Origin: Fasciolopsis buskii
Lineage: Eukaryota > Platyhelminthes > Trematoda > Plagiorchiida > Fasciolidae
Direction of reading: 5' to 3'
DNA: 64,000 nucleotides
Assembly (NCBI GenBank): GCA_008360955.1
Contig: LUCM01004076.1
Span: 102,952 to 166,951, forward strand
The notes beneath the pieces are model-generated. The model did not search any database. It had not been told where the DNA came from and worked only from the letters and a program-made list of their open reading frames with translations. Below are positions 10,901 through 25,900 of the stretch, piece after piece. The position numbers were made by a program, and so were the translations under genes. The first letter of the stretch is position 1. The number at the start of each line of letters is the position of its first letter.

Positions 10901-13900
10901 CAGGGGCAAACAATTTTCCTGAATAAAATGGAACTCCGTGTAGGTCACCGTTTTCTTGTTCAAATATGTGAACTTTACGGGACAAAGTGTACGATATTGC
11001 CCATCTGAAGCAGGAGTTCACAAAGAAAGAGTAGTAAGGCTAGTTCGTGCCCCCTAGAGGATCGATGGGGAGAAGGTAAGGGTGACTTAACTGATATCTC
11101 ACCAAAGTGCGTCATATTTTTTAACTCAAACCAGTATGTCGCATCACATCACTATAAACAGAAATGCATAATTAGAAAGTGACTGAACATGCATGCTCTC
11201 TGGTTGATCGCACTTTGCTGAAGTGAGGTATTTTGTTGGAGTTTTCTTTTGCATTTTTGCACCCGTAATGGTCCCAAAAGTAATGCGAAACAATCATGCA
11301 TCGATCAACCAGGGAGAACGGTAACTTGACATTAAGTTGCCTAAGATATCAACTCAATTAAAGACAAAATCAAGCATAAATCTTCTCTTATGGGTGCGAC
11401 CAAAAGACGTACCTCCTGGCTTGGCATATCGTATTCTAGGACGTTCAGATCCGAACACATTACTGACTCCGATTGGTGGGTGATTATATTTTCATTCATT
11501 TATTGGGTGCTTGAAGATGTTGCAGTCGCGAAGGCTGATTAGTCTCATACGGACCTCATTTGATGGCTGGATCGTAGTTCATCTGTTTGGAGAAATTTAT
11601 CGATGACGATTATCGATCCTCACTCGGCTGTTGACTGAAGATATGTCAGTGAGGAAAAATGGAGTAAACTGCAGAACCGCAGCGCTACTGAAGGACCTTC
11701 GAAGTTGTACTGAATTTTTAGGCAAATTATGCATTTAAAATGGTCGAACTGAAATCCTTCTAATTACAACTTTTCTTTTGTTACCACGACAGCAGCTTGT
11801 TCCCTAGGGAAATAAATGTTATTGTTGGCAAATCGTTCTCATTGGACTTGGCATGGTTTAATAAATTCGTACCATAGCTATTATTTAGCTTGCAAATTAC
11901 GGACGTGTATCGATATATTGGATTGTGTTTTAGGTATTTTATTTCGGGAATTTTTTTTACTTTACTGGTACTGTAGATTATGCACTTAAACAAACCATTG
12001 TTGACGATAATAATGTGGGTGCCCAGTAGGCATTCATCCAAAAAGATGAAGTTTCCAATTTTGTTTAATATTAACTCTTCTCGTGGATGCTGATGCGCAT
12101 CAGATTCCGATAGCTATCTTATAATTCCAAATCAAATGGGGAAAATATTTTGCCTAATGCTTTACCAACAAGTTATACATACTTCTACCTTTAGAATTAA
12201 TCATTTATGGATAGACCACTCTTCAACTTTTGTCCAGACTGAGCCTTTACAGAATACTACTAGGAGTTCTGCTAAAATAACAGCTGAATGCCAATTTTTC
12301 ATCAACTGAATATTTTTTTGTCCCATGAATTTGAATTTTGATCATTAGGGCTTGTTGTTTTAGGCACATGAACACGTTATTTCCATGGTCTTTAGCTAAA
12401 TTTGAGGTCACAATGAGCGAGCTGACTACTGGGTTTTTCAGCGCCATCTGCCTTTATACGCAAAAACATAAATGAAAATGTACAACCGAGCACCATTCGG
12501 GGTCAATGTACGTCGGGATATGTACATATGACACCAGGTCCACACCCCTCATTACGAGACACCACTTCGACTGGACCGTAATGCTTTCATGTAATTCCAA
12601 AGCGGAGTGACTACGTTAGTTGCCTTTGACTGTATTCTACAAGTATACGTGTCTCGAGCATCAACATGCTTGCTACTTTCACATCCGTCACTATTTGTGG
12701 AAAGAGAAAGTTTTGTGATCGAATTCACCATGAGGTCTCCTTCTCTAAAACCAAGAGCGACTACAAGAAAATCTCAGTATTAGGGTTAGGGTTAGGGTTA
12801 GCTGCACAGTTGCGAACATATTTCTCCTGTTCGCTATCAATATTACGTCTGGTGACCATTGTAACTATCCTTCATCAATGGGTTGCCGTTATCGCTTCCC
12901 AATGGTGACTACCCACTTAGAATTCTATTGTATCGGCAAAGTTATTGTGAACACGAAAAGAATATTTCTGACTTATCTGGTTTGAATCTTCATGTGACTG
13001 ACCCAAAAATGTATAGGCCAGAATAGTTTGCAAAGAACTCATATTTTAAGAAAGGTTCGCTTGCTTTATCGATACACAAAGCCGTGTTTCTTACTGAGAG
13101 ACATTTCATCGTATTTAAATAAACCAAAGTAGACTGGTGGCAACAACACAACAAAGTGTTGTTGAAACTATACAAAACAATATTGAAACAATTTTCCACA
13201 ATGAGAGTCTTAGATACCAACACCCAACGTTCGTACTCAGCAAGGTTTCGAGAAGCGAGAGCAGTCCTGGGCGAATACCAATACCAATACTAAGCGCACA
13301 GAAGTCAAGGTGAGCTTGGGGTGTACCAGCAAACCTTTTGTTGTGCACACCCTAAAGATCGTCGCATCAGAATGTGGCTTTGTCGCTCGATGCAAGCGCA
13401 GAGTTGGCAAATCACATTCATAACCGGTACTACTTACAGCAATGGTAACCGTAGTAAGGGGTGAAAACAGCCTAATTGAATTCGACCTAGTGTAGTCTGC
13501 TTTTAGCACCCAGAAATCTCTTATCAGTGACAATTAAAATAAGGCCTACCTAAGGTAAGAATAATCGGATAGGCCACAGTAGTCCGAAATTCCTTATCGG
13601 AAAAGGAGGCAATGGGTAGGGAAAGCAGCTGACGTCAGTGCGAATCGAGTTTGTTTTTAGACATTATATCTGATCCAAAGAATGAATGTTCTTTGTCACG
13701 ATATGAACAGTTCACGCTTAAATCCCTTGAACATAGTAACGACACAAGGAGAGGCAGCAACCGTTGAGTTCTTTTCGAGAACCTCAGTTTTTATGAACAA
13801 AAGTATTGCAGCGCCGTCCCAGTACCATCAGAACCACAACAAACCCGAAAAATAAGGCAAGAGAAATAAAACAGACAAGCATATGTCTTTCTTTAAAGAG

Positions 13901-16900
13901 GTCTGCTAACAAAGGTTTGCTCTTTTATGCACTTCTTCAACATCGCTAAATGTCAATGTACTTCGTGATTCATCCATGAATAAAGCGCTGCCCGGCTGCT
14001 CGAATCAGAATGGAGCATTAATGCTTATAGTTTAGAAGACTGCATCCCGAAGCTGATCCAAAATCCTCATATCCACGTTACAAAAGAAAAACAGAGTGCA
14101 ACTAAACCATTAGCAACCGGTGTCCAATACCCCACACCATATGCCTTTCGATCGATTCATAGTGGGAGCCCAATGTTTCCAGGAATTCTAGAAGAGCCGT
14201 GAGCTAGAATTTCATTTCTCACACCTCTTCTGGAATACAGTACTTAAGCAGAGACTATGAAGTATGGACCGAACTAATGGCGAACTGTATTGTCTATACC
14301 TATTTGGCATTTTATGAGGACCATTATCACCCAAATTCTCATCAAGTCTTGGACACTATGCTGCTCGTTTTCGGCCTCTTTTTCAGCGAGCGAGCGCCCA
14401 ATTTAGTTTTCAATCATCGATTTAGTGGCCGTTCCTTTGTCTGCGTTCTGTGAATACATAAGGTAACCAGTGACTCTGTCCTCTGCCTTGATCATTATTA
14501 GTTACTGAACATTTATTTTCAACTCCATCTTCTGGTCTCCTAAGAATATTAGAATGCCAGAATTTGGTTCTGCCCATGTCAACCGTAATTTCCTGATAGA
14601 AGTAAGAAAATCGTGATTCTCATATTGTCTGACAAAATGCTCTAAATCAATCTTCCACAGGTACCTCAACCTCCAAAGCCAACTTCGTCTGTTCTGACGG
14701 ACATTCCATCCCTCGAGATTGGATCTGCGATCAGAAAGCTGACTGCCCAGACGGTGAAGATGAAGCCGTAGGCCCGCACACTCGGTCGCAGTGTTCTGCG
14801 GAATCAGCTGACGCGCCCAATGAGTTACATAACTGTCCGTCGGGGATGTTCGCTTGCGGACGTACGTCCACTTTATCGGCGAGGCGGTGTATTCCTGCGG
14901 ATCGAGTTTGTGATGGGGTGTACGATTGTGAAGACTGGTCCGATGAGTTGGCTTCTTGTGGTAGGTATCAATCACCGTATGATTGCGCAATACGTTTATG
15001 ACCTTTAAGGGCACTGTTGTATGCCCTCCGTATCTTCGGTAGGGTAAAAGTGCATCAGGCCATTTGTCGTTTATTTGTTTACACACGCACGTGTCAGTCT
15101 GCCAACACCGACGAAACAACGGATGTACGACCTTTGCCGCGATAACAGTTATCAGCAGCCTGAGTCGCTAATGTTAGTTTTACTTCGGTCTAGTGCAAGC
15201 AAACATTCCGGATTCTTGAGGAAAAGCGGAGAGGGAGATTGCATACACTTTTCTTGCTACCGTCAATATCACCTGTATTTACATGTCCGAAGAGAATGTG
15301 AAGGTTCTGATTAAAAAATCAGCCGATGTATGTTTGCGCATAGCCGCGACTTTTCCGTTTTGGGTCACAAAATGGATGGGCAGCAACGATGTACGTGCAG
15401 AATATTTGTCGACTAGGTGAATAGTGTGCTGCTAGTTGTCCCCTGCAAGTCGTGGGTTCAGATAAACCCTACTGGGACAAGCGGTATTCTGATTCGCTGT
15501 GATGGTGATAGTTGTTGTTTTCATTGTCGTCGTTCATTTTCGCGTTGTTTCTGATGAGTAGAAGGCCCAGAACGCTTCCAATGTCCATGATGCTGACGGC
15601 GACAATGCTGATGTTGCATCAAATCCGATAGGCTCTCCACTAATTATGCTAACGATGTGGATAAAAACACTGTTAACAATTAAACCATTCGTGGATTTCT
15701 CGCCGTTACCATCAAAGTTTTAACACCAGCCAGCTGCATAACTTCTTCCTATGACAAATCGTAACAATCACAAGACGTATGGATGGATGGTTCAGTGTTC
15801 AATTAAAAATTTGATGAGGACTAATTGGAAGACACTACTACCGTGTAACCTTGTTGTGGGTCACGGAACCATTAGCAGTCTTCCATCCCAATCGGACCTT
15901 GCGAAGGTTTTGGAAACCTCGAGATTCGGTTTACTGCAGGACTTGTGATGGAGTGAATCTCAAAGAAGGATTTACCCATCCAGTCGCACAAAAAATGACT
16001 GGTAAACGTGTCAAAGAAAATGATTCCAGTGATAAACAGGAGACCACTACTGTCGGCTGCTTTGGCAAGGATCGACTTATTCTTATTCTACCACAAATTA
16101 TTACTTTTATTAAGACATCCACTTTCACAAAAGTGTCGAGGAGAGAGTATCTGGCAATCTACTTTAATCATAAACAAAATTCATTCGCGCCTTGTTCAGT
16201 TTTTTTCATTTTTACTATTAAAAGCATGAAGGCTCTTAAAGTATTTAGAAGCAAAGTTATCTGACAACGTCAGCTGGCAATGAGCAGATATCAGTTACTA
16301 TTTTATGCCATAATTGTCAACATCATTGTCATCAATACCATCTTCATCAGCATCCACATTATCATGGACAAACTTACGATCATTATCAGCATAACAGAAG
16401 TATTAATAATTAATAATTAAAAACAATAATAATAACAATATTCTTGTCATGGTGAGCCGTAAGGACTGACCTCAGTGAGATAGTTTTCCGGGTCCCATTA
16501 ATGCTCAACTGTCACTGGTGGTAAAATGGGCTTTTCGCTTCCACGAAACTCTCATATTCGCGATCTATTCAAGCACATACTTTCTAACCAATTCAATGAG
16601 TGATAGACCTGGCGAACGCATTTCACTCATTCTATGATTCTTTTCGACTAGTGAAGAAACATTTGGCAGGAGAAAAGCCATTTTATTTTCCTTGGAACGC
16701 GCACTTATCTTGCGTGACCGACTGGAGTAAGGTAACTTTTTCTACGGATTCCGAATGTTTCCCCTCCACGGTGTTTGTTTGTGCGTTATCTTTTCAACTA
16801 TTCTCTCTACCTCTGGTTAAAATAAAAAGAATTTTCAGTTGTTCACTAGAGCATCGAATGTACAGGGCTAGGAAATTTACATCCTATTTGTACGGTTTTC

Positions 16901-19900
16901 ACTTCGGAGTTTTCGATTAGATTTCGTGAAATAATTCACCATGTGATATCATCGCTCAGTTCACCACAAAGAAACCATGGAAGCACTGTACAGCTGTTTC
17001 ATCCTTGTTAGATTAGATTTCGGTTGCTCACAGTAATGTTTTTCTTTTTTGATTTCCCATCTTTGACTTGTCCGGCAATGACGACCTTCCGGGAATCTGA
17101 AGCAGCCAAGTTGTATTCGAATAATCATCCTTATTCTTATACAGAAAAAATCGAAAGTAATAGTAATGCACACTTCAAACCCGCAACTTCCAGCACCGTA
17201 AAAGCAAGTTAAATAGACAAACATTTGAGCGCATCGTGCAGGTTGGCTTTATGGTGCTCATCAGGGTGAAGGAGAGAGACAGTAGGCGAAATTTTCATAA
17301 TCATTATGAGGACGGATTTGGTTCACAATGAACCACAAACTTTAGCCGGCGGGATGCGGTTTACAATGGGATGGGATGCGGATTGACAATGGGACAACAC
17401 ACAAGGAAGTTGATCACACAGGTAACACTGAAGTGGCTAAAATGGGGCCAACAGTAGCACAGTATCAAAGGTGAATATGTCTAAGGGTACAATGATTTGA
17501 ATCACTTTTATGATGTTGCCCCGTTAGAGGCAAATGTTCGTTATGTCCGATTTGTTTTGGAGTGGTATGGATGACTTACGTAATTGAATAGTTTGTTATG
17601 ACCCTCATTTTATTTAATGTTGTTTTAAATACCTCATCTCAGGAAGCTTTGCATCTGGAATGTTCTGTATTCACGATTTTAAAATCAACCAGATGTGACG
17701 ACTCGCAGTCAAAAGCGGACTCCTGGTGAACACTGGAACTGACTTTAACCTCTACAAAAGCAATTTTATTATTACAGTTTGGGCGGTGACTAGTCAGGAT
17801 GAAATCTTTCAAATACTTTTCATAAAATATAACATACAGGGTTTTTCGTTATCTTTAGAACATCCGGATACTTGGATCAGCAGGTGAACTCATTCACCAA
17901 CTCACACACTCAATCACACGCTTACTCGATTGCTCTCCCCTCCACTGCTCGCTCATTCACTCGATCATTCATTCAGATATTTGGTGGTTCATTAGTTCGC
18001 TCGTCCAACCAATCAGTCAACCAGCCAAACAAACAAGCAATGGATCATTTTTTCGCTCATCTGCATTCTTTCATCGCACATAAAAGGCAAAGAACCATCA
18101 CCCCTCTGACTTGAAAACGACTGTTCATAGACTCAGAATCACAATCAGCATATGAGACCGCTGAGCGACTAGTGGCAACTCGTTTGCTGACTGATTTGAT
18201 GTTCCAAACTCAAGTTCGAAGCACTTTCGGTCCTGCAGCTTACTTTACCGATGGAGTGTGATTCTTAGTTTACGTCAGACTCTGGATGAACACATTCTTG
18301 TCCAACTGTCTAACACATCTTTCTGCATGGGTATCGAGTGGTTATTCTACATTACGGATGCTTTGGATGTACTGTGTTGTAATTATAATTAGAAAGCATG
18401 CTTAGGAAACTATTTGAAGACGAACGGAGTTTCATTGCAGACAACGTAATTTGACTCTACGGAGGCTCCCATTATAATCTCTCTTTCGTCATCTCCAGTC
18501 AAATCTTTCGCATTAACCCGTCTTTATCGGTTTGTTGTATATAATACTTTTCCCGTCTTGGTTATTTTGTGACTCAAATGTATGCTCAACTAAAGTTGTT
18601 TAATCCTTCCCAACTCCTCTACCAGGCCTAGTAAGTTGAAAGACAAGTCTTTCGTTGCGACTCTTACTGTCCGATAACAGTTGAGTAAGAACACAGAAAG
18701 TCGGTGGGTGGCATAAATTCTGCCAATATTGTTTTCTAATTGATTCACTCGAATATAAGTCAATGAAGTGACGGATTTTGGACCGGGTCTAAAATAGCAA
18801 GACATCAGGTTAGAGATCGCAGCACTCTAAAACTGAATGTGGTACGATGCTTTCGGGGCCCAGTTAAACACAAAGGTCGTTATTCTTAATAGTACTCAAG
18901 CAACTGTTGCCAAGGTGCAAATTTCTGTGAAGAGACTGGCCAGTTAACAATTCACCTCATAGTAAAACCAAATGGAAGCGTTTATAAAACTTGTTAGAAA
19001 AGACCAAACGAGTTGCTCTTACAAGGACTTCAATTTGACCAATCAGACTTTGAATTCCGAAATACATATGGCTGGGATATACATTTTAGCTTCGGTTGAA
19101 ATCGAAGATCAGCATGGGAACTCCTGATTTACTACAAACTTTTATTTTCATGCCAGGATAGTCGTTTCTAGATCACATCTTGGTGTTCACTGACTATTCT
19201 TATTGAATATTCTCGTGTAACATGAGATGACTGTTTGCTTTCAATCTCCCTTTTTAAGCCTTACAATGTGCAGCTTTCATTCAGCCAACATCTCGCACGT
19301 GACACTTTACAATTCTCGTTTGAACGCGTGCATGAGTGTCGACAGAAGACAGTTGATTCGAACAAACGGCGGTCATACCACTGAAAATACACGTTGGATT
19401 TGCATGACAAATTATTCGACGGTTCATTTTGCCATGGAAATTTTACAGAGGCTCGCAGAGCCAGAAGTTTACTCAACGCAAATTAATGGGTTAGGGTTTA
19501 TTTTCCCCATACATCTTATGTAGAAAGACATGCTGTGACAAGTTTTGGCGGAGAGTAAGTAGGTCTAATTGCTTGAAGAAGTTAATACCGGCGGGATGCG
19601 GAACCGTACGAATACACTGTCTAGGTTGAACGTAACCCCGAGGCCTTGATGTGTCTTCATTGCTTGACCGATACGTACAGGCAGGTCGTTCGAATTTCGT
19701 TAGTTAACTAGTAAATTCTTTTGAGTAAATTGTGTAACAGATTTGATTTCAGCTTTATCCTCCCATCCATCCATCCAACGGTTACTGAATCCCGAGCGAT
19801 CGAAAGACGAGACGTTACACCAAAATGCTTGGCGTCCGGTTTTAAAAGTCTTAGAATGTCCATTGCTGACTCGATATAAGTACAGTTCAGATGACGGCAC

Positions 19901-22900
19901 AATCAGTTTTGCCACAACGTACACAGATTATTGCCAAGCTAAATATAATCGGTGGATCACCGGTTGCCACTAATTTTACAGCTTATTGATCTGGCCGCCA
20001 CTCAGCTTCCCATGTTTTTCTATTATCTTGGTTCTATCTCCTACAAAACGTGTCATATACGGCCACTTGGAAAACACCGAAAACGAGTTTGCTTGCCAGT
20101 GTATTCTCATGTATCAGCCGTGAACTTTCAAGTATCATAATGTGCGGAAGCTAAAAGCTACAAGTGAAGGCTAAAAAGCCATGCGTTCTGGTTAAATAAC
20201 CACGGGAAACGCTGGTTTTCCAACTGATCGAGTGATCGAATGATGGACTAAACTAAAACCGAGTGCCTACACTCACGACGTAATATAAGTTTTTGAGATG
20301 TAAAAAATGTACACGTTAGGAGATGACCTCTTAATTTACTTCAAAGGGGAATAAACAACAATCAAGATAAAATAATTAATAACTATCAGGTTAAAAGTGC
20401 TGCGTCCTATAGGCGCGAGATATTTTGTTCGCAACTATTGTGTAGGATGTAAACCCAAGAATTTCTTGACAGCTGTGAATGTTTTTCCCAATGTTAAGTA
20501 AACACGGAGATCGTTTGGGCCAGTTTAACTCGGTGTTGGAAACTTCTACATAATCGATAATTCTGAATGACACGTCGTCTAGACTTAGGTCATTATAGTT
20601 ACTCGATTTATTGTATAATCTTTCCATCTGTGATTTTTCCTGCAAGTATGACCGCAGCGGAATAAAAATGAAGAAAGATAAATACCAATAGTTATTTAAT
20701 AATATCCTCGAACTACTTACTGCTAATGGACGACTGTAACACAGTTTCAGAGATGTTGAGGTGGTTGACATTAGTAGCATTGATTGACGGAATCAAATAA
20801 ATCATTTGGTTAGCTTCTAAGGCCTCGAAGATCAGGTCGTTTTGTTGATGTCCTTGCAGTGAACTCCGTTGACATGCAATATTTAGTTTTGAAGAACAGT
20901 AACTTTTGAAGAAAAGGCAGATGTAGTCCGTGCAAATCAATCTGGTCGTATGAGTAATTGTCCTGTTCGTATTTTGGTGCACCCTAGGTCCTAGGTAATC
21001 GTTGATTCCACACGCATGAAATTCGTGGGTGTGGTTAGTTAGATTCCCATAGACGATGGGTGCTGACCCTGAAGCACGTGATAAACTGTGTGCAAACGTG
21101 GTATGCGCAGTGGATTCCGTTTATTCACAAACCTTTTCTATTCGCATCTTACCAGACGGTATCGTTTCCCTACATTTTAATCGCTCCCAGCTTTTGATTT
21201 TTCGATTGGGGATTTTACTGAAATAAAGAACGCTCAAAATGACCGGATTCTGTTAGTGTAAATTTGGCAGTTTTTAAACCTACAAACTGGATCATAAATT
21301 TTGTGTATAGGATTCACAACGATAAAAATGACGACGGCGATAGCAACAACAAGAACACCAATAAAGTAACTTAAATAGCTCATCGAAATTGATTTTCTCG
21401 AAATTTTACCGTGGTTTCTAACACAGTACGTCAAATTGGTTCAAACTGTGTATACGGAGTTTTTGTAGTTCATTTGGATTCCATTGTTACGGAAGTTTCC
21501 ACTGTTGCTTAGGAGACATGATTTTCTCTGTGGACATCAACGAAATGATCTGTCTCTAGGGGAGCTTCGTGGAATTAAGATTCATACCTAGAACCATTAC
21601 TGCACGGGTTCTCTATTTGCTTGAATTTTATATATCTTCTCTATTCCGTATAATCGAGATAGATTTTCAGAAAAGCAAAACACACGGTCTTACTCACAGT
21701 CCGGTCCTCGTGTCCTCAAAATCCCCTCCCCGTGCAGATGATCCTTGCGCGAATCGCAATCAGTTCACTTGCCACATGGGTCAGCGTTATCGAGGGGAAC
21801 CAAAATGTGTTCCCTTGGATGCGGTGTGTAACGGACATGCGGATTGTCCGGCCGGTGATGACGAGTCGGATGGACCACGTACGAATTGCACAATCATCCG
21901 CACTTGTGACCGGCACAACGGAGGATGTAGCCAGGTTAGTGGTCGTTGGAAAGGTACATTTGTTTACTGTTTGCATTTTTACTTCACAACTCAGAGTGAA
22001 TACAGCCTCATTTGAAGAAACAAGTGAATATAAGTGATAACAATAACAGTAACAACGACAGCAATTCTGACTCAGAGATTTGCGTTAAAAGCATACCGAG
22101 TATGTAGTTCTAGTTAGTCTGTCGCCAGACGAAAATGAAACTACGCATCTCCTGCAAGAAACACCGTGAAAAATGAAAAACTTTCTACATCAACCGATCA
22201 CTACCAACAATAAGAATGACATCGCGCGCAGCAATTACATTTTAACATCAGTCAGTTACTTGAAGCAAAAGAAAACATGCATCTCTTTCATCTGATCGCT
22301 TGTGGAGCACGACGCTAACAAAACTGTACTAATCCAATTAACCGGCATATTTGGTTTCGCACATCAAGTGAACCATACATAAATCCCGGAAATTTGTCAT
22401 CATCTCGACCGCATGTATACATTAGTGATCATGTTGTACAAACCATCACATGGCCCATTCCTCAATTTCCTTCGGGTTCTCAGCGCGTGACAAAGCCGAA
22501 GGCAGAAAAATCGATTCTAAGCAACGTTATGGTCTATAAATTTTTGCACATCACTAATGATCCTACATTCACCAGGAATGTATACTATAATCGCGTAAAA
22601 TTGCAGAAAACATTTAGAGTGGAAGGGGAGTGAACTGTATGTTAGAACCTTTTTCATCCAATTCAGCTAGAACAATATATAAGACGCTGCAGTTCCATAC
22701 AATGAAATCAGAAGATTTTCTCAGTTAAAGGGTGCTTAAACATTTGACATCTCGGTTCACATAAAAATTCTTGACAGCTATATCGAAATGGCAACTAAGC
22801 TACATAACCACTTAGGTTGTTAATGGATTTTGTCCGTTTCGTGGTCACAAATTCTATTTTTTCTCCTTCTGTGGTGATTAGTAGTGAAGACCAGTTTTTC

Positions 22901-25900
22901 AGGAACTTATAGACAGACATAAGATTCCTTCACGTCTTGTGTTGCTGGATGGGTTCCGTTGGTCTACTGTTTCGATGTTAATTTTGCTGTAGTACAAGGC
23001 AACTCTTGTCTACGGTCGAGGAGTAATTGCTCATTAACAAAGCAGATTATGACCATTTGTCCCATTGACATCCATAGAAGAGAACGTTAGTGCCAGGGTA
23101 GTTCGAACGGGACTTAGTTTACTGATTTAATCTGAGACTATGCAGCAAATGTCCCTCAGTTGACTAATAAATAAAGAAGGGTGATGACTTCGAAACATTT
23201 TCAGACATGAACACCGATCGGAGTTGTTCAACAGTCGTGCATGTAGAATGCATCGGTAGAATTTGATCATTTATAGCTATAAAAATGAGTTGAGCGACAA
23301 TGTGCTGTACGCATCGTTACATTTTAGTATGTTAAGAGGGAATACCTCGTCTTTAATAAGCATTTGCACCACTCCAATGAGTTAGTTTGCCATCCTAAGT
23401 GGTAAACAAAGTGACAGATTATACAACCGTACCTGAACGTCTTCCTATAGGGTTGGTCGCGACAGAGGTGGATGAAATTGCTTCTTTTCAACAGAGAACC
23501 ACCTCAACACACACAAATCAGGCATCAAATCAACATGGCTTCTTCTTCATGAAATCAATATTTTAGTGGCCCACTGATAGCCTTGTCGATACTAATTATT
23601 ATCCACACAAGTAAGTAGTGCGTTGTTCCGATTGTTTTACCGCAGTCACATCTGAATGCACTCTTAGGTAACAGTATCATATTATCTCACCTATCAGATT
23701 CCTTTTGGCTCCAGTGTCCACTGTCGTAGCATTCCCAAACAGAACTTTAGTGTAATGCACATTAATCTCTGACGAACGGCAGCTTTAAACAGTCTAACAA
23801 TGGAACGGCGAAAGTGTTCGTGGAGACATCAGTTCGAACCACGTGATATTAAACTTTTTATGTGGGTATGTCTAAACTATTTGACTTGCACGACTACTTC
23901 ACACGGACACGAAGAAAATTCTCGGGACAGGACCGATGATTTGTGTTTAGCCAACGGACCTCTTGTGTTAACGAAGATACGTGAAACGTTTCCTGGTCAC
24001 GCAGTATGGCCGATACAACTCGGATTCAACTAAATTTTTGGCATAACAACTGGGCTTGGGGAAGACACTACGTCGTAAACTATCGAGTCTCTTGATAATG
24101 TACCGATAACCTATTATTGATAATGCGGGCGGTTTGGACAGAGCTAGAAATGGACAAAAAACGGGCAAATAAAAACGGAAGATCCACCCTCGCATGATGT
24201 CCGAGGCGACCCGGAATTGCTGGAACAAGGGATATTTTAATACTGTATGTAGTAATGTATGATATCTTTTTTGCATACTATTTGTTCGTATGTAACGATT
24301 AGTACTATGAAGCGATGTGATGTAAGGCGCCAGGATAAGGGCACAAATTATGATCGTTTCATTTTTCTTGAGGGTTTTTGTACTAAACAAAAGTAACGGG
24401 TTTCCATAGCGAAGACCGGTTTTTAGTTTATTGGCAGAATGCTGGCAAATGTCAAATACTTCGAAACCCTTGTAAAATATCCTCCCCTCAAGCAATGATA
24501 CTTTCACTCTTGTTCCAAGTTACACAATTTACTGTATTGTTGGACTGATTTGAATCATGAGCACACGAAAAGTATCCAACTAATCTCAACTGTGCGAGGG
24601 GAAATATCTGTAAGGAAGACCGGTTGTTCGGTGTGCGTCTGTGTGTGTGTGTGTGTATGCTTGATTTTTCTCCCCGTTCCTATTTCGGGGTTTGCATTTT
24701 CAAATTTATCCCCATTGTATGTTAGATTTGCCAGTTTTTTGTGATCGAAGCCGTGTAAGACGCGAATCAATTACAAAATTATTCAAGGGTCACAGAGTAC
24801 GTGTACGTGTAAAACGACTCAGATCGGTTTTAAAATTTGAACGGAACAAGCGTCAGAATTTAATGCTTGTTGGCACGGCTTCGGCACTGATGAATGATTT
24901 TTGGAACATTTCCTTAGCTTTGTAGTGTTGTCAATGGCCAAGTGAAGTGTGACTGTGCGCCCGGCTATCTCAGTTTACCCGAGGCTCCTCGATCGTGTAT
25001 TGCGCGAGGCGATAAAGCGATTTTGTACACAACACGAGGTAGATTGTATCAACGATTTCTGGGCAAAAATATCACACGTGTGTTGCAATTCGAAATTGGC
25101 TCGTCTGTTTCAAACGCCTCCGTGTTAATTCCTACGGTGAGTATGATTTGGTTTCATTTTATCGACATTAGCACCGGCCTGTGCTGGGTGCTACCAACCG
25201 GTTTACTCTGCACCCTGATGTACAGATTTAGTTTTGTTTGTGCTTGTGTGTATATGAGTTCCAGTGCACGCGTGTGTTTGTGAGCCCTTGTTTATCTGCT
25301 CATTGTGATTTGATGTGGTCCGATGGGACGACGACGTTTCTTTCGCGGACCGCACGAACACTAAAAGGACAAAACTAAGGTCATAAATAGGTGGCGTGAT
25401 TTGATGGGACCATTAACACATTCTCCGTGTACTTTAGAGCAAAATGGCCGTGACATCTGGCCAGCAAATGGGGACAATCCACACTCGAATCCATCCATTC
25501 TCCTACGTACACATAAAAACACGCTCAACTATCACCGCATTTACGGAATAACAAATCAGATGGAATTGATAGGGGTGGTATGCCACGGATTTGGTCCTGT
25601 GGAAATATCACTTCGTTTACAATGAGGAAGTATGCAGGCGAACTGGAGGTCTGCATCAGCTGCCCACGCCGAAACCCAAATGACAAGTGACTACGAAACA
25701 CTGCTAAATTAACACGTGCTTTGACGACAGTCCTACTTTCAAACGGTTTAAAACAACCCAAATTAGTGAGTCCATATAGTCCGTAGTTTCTATGTGCCTA
25801 TCACGTTTTATTTTTGTCCCCTTTCGCCAATTCCACCACTGACTAAAAGACAAAATTCTGGCCTCTTACAGCTTGTTTTATTATCTGAACAAGATGATGG

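Larger units (their letters stand above)
8793..14660 (+). other. Intron 5 (5.9 kb)
   Basis: This is non-coding sequence between two phase-1 LDLa exons. It holds a large imperfect inverted repeat near 9 kb, a diverged direct repeat of part of it, and a short TTAGGG run at 12.8 kb. No further LDLa pattern was seen, although an extra phase 1-1 exon could be missed by eye. Confidence 0.75.
14961..21737 (+). other. Intron 6 (6.8 kb)
   Basis: Non-coding. It holds a degenerate ATC/ATT-rich stretch at 16.3-16.4 kb and a 4-bp-periodic tract at 17.9-18.0 kb. No exon-like module pattern or clear transposon was recognised. Confidence 0.7.

Noticed and set aside
11196..11317. Short inverted match CTGGTTGATCG with about 90-base spacing
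   Set aside because: Only about 11 perfect bases; expected by chance in a window this size.
14502..15119. 205-codon minus-strand ORF
   Set aside because: It is antisense to exon 6; the plus strand encodes two LDLa modules with correct splice sites and phase, and the minus product has no domain.
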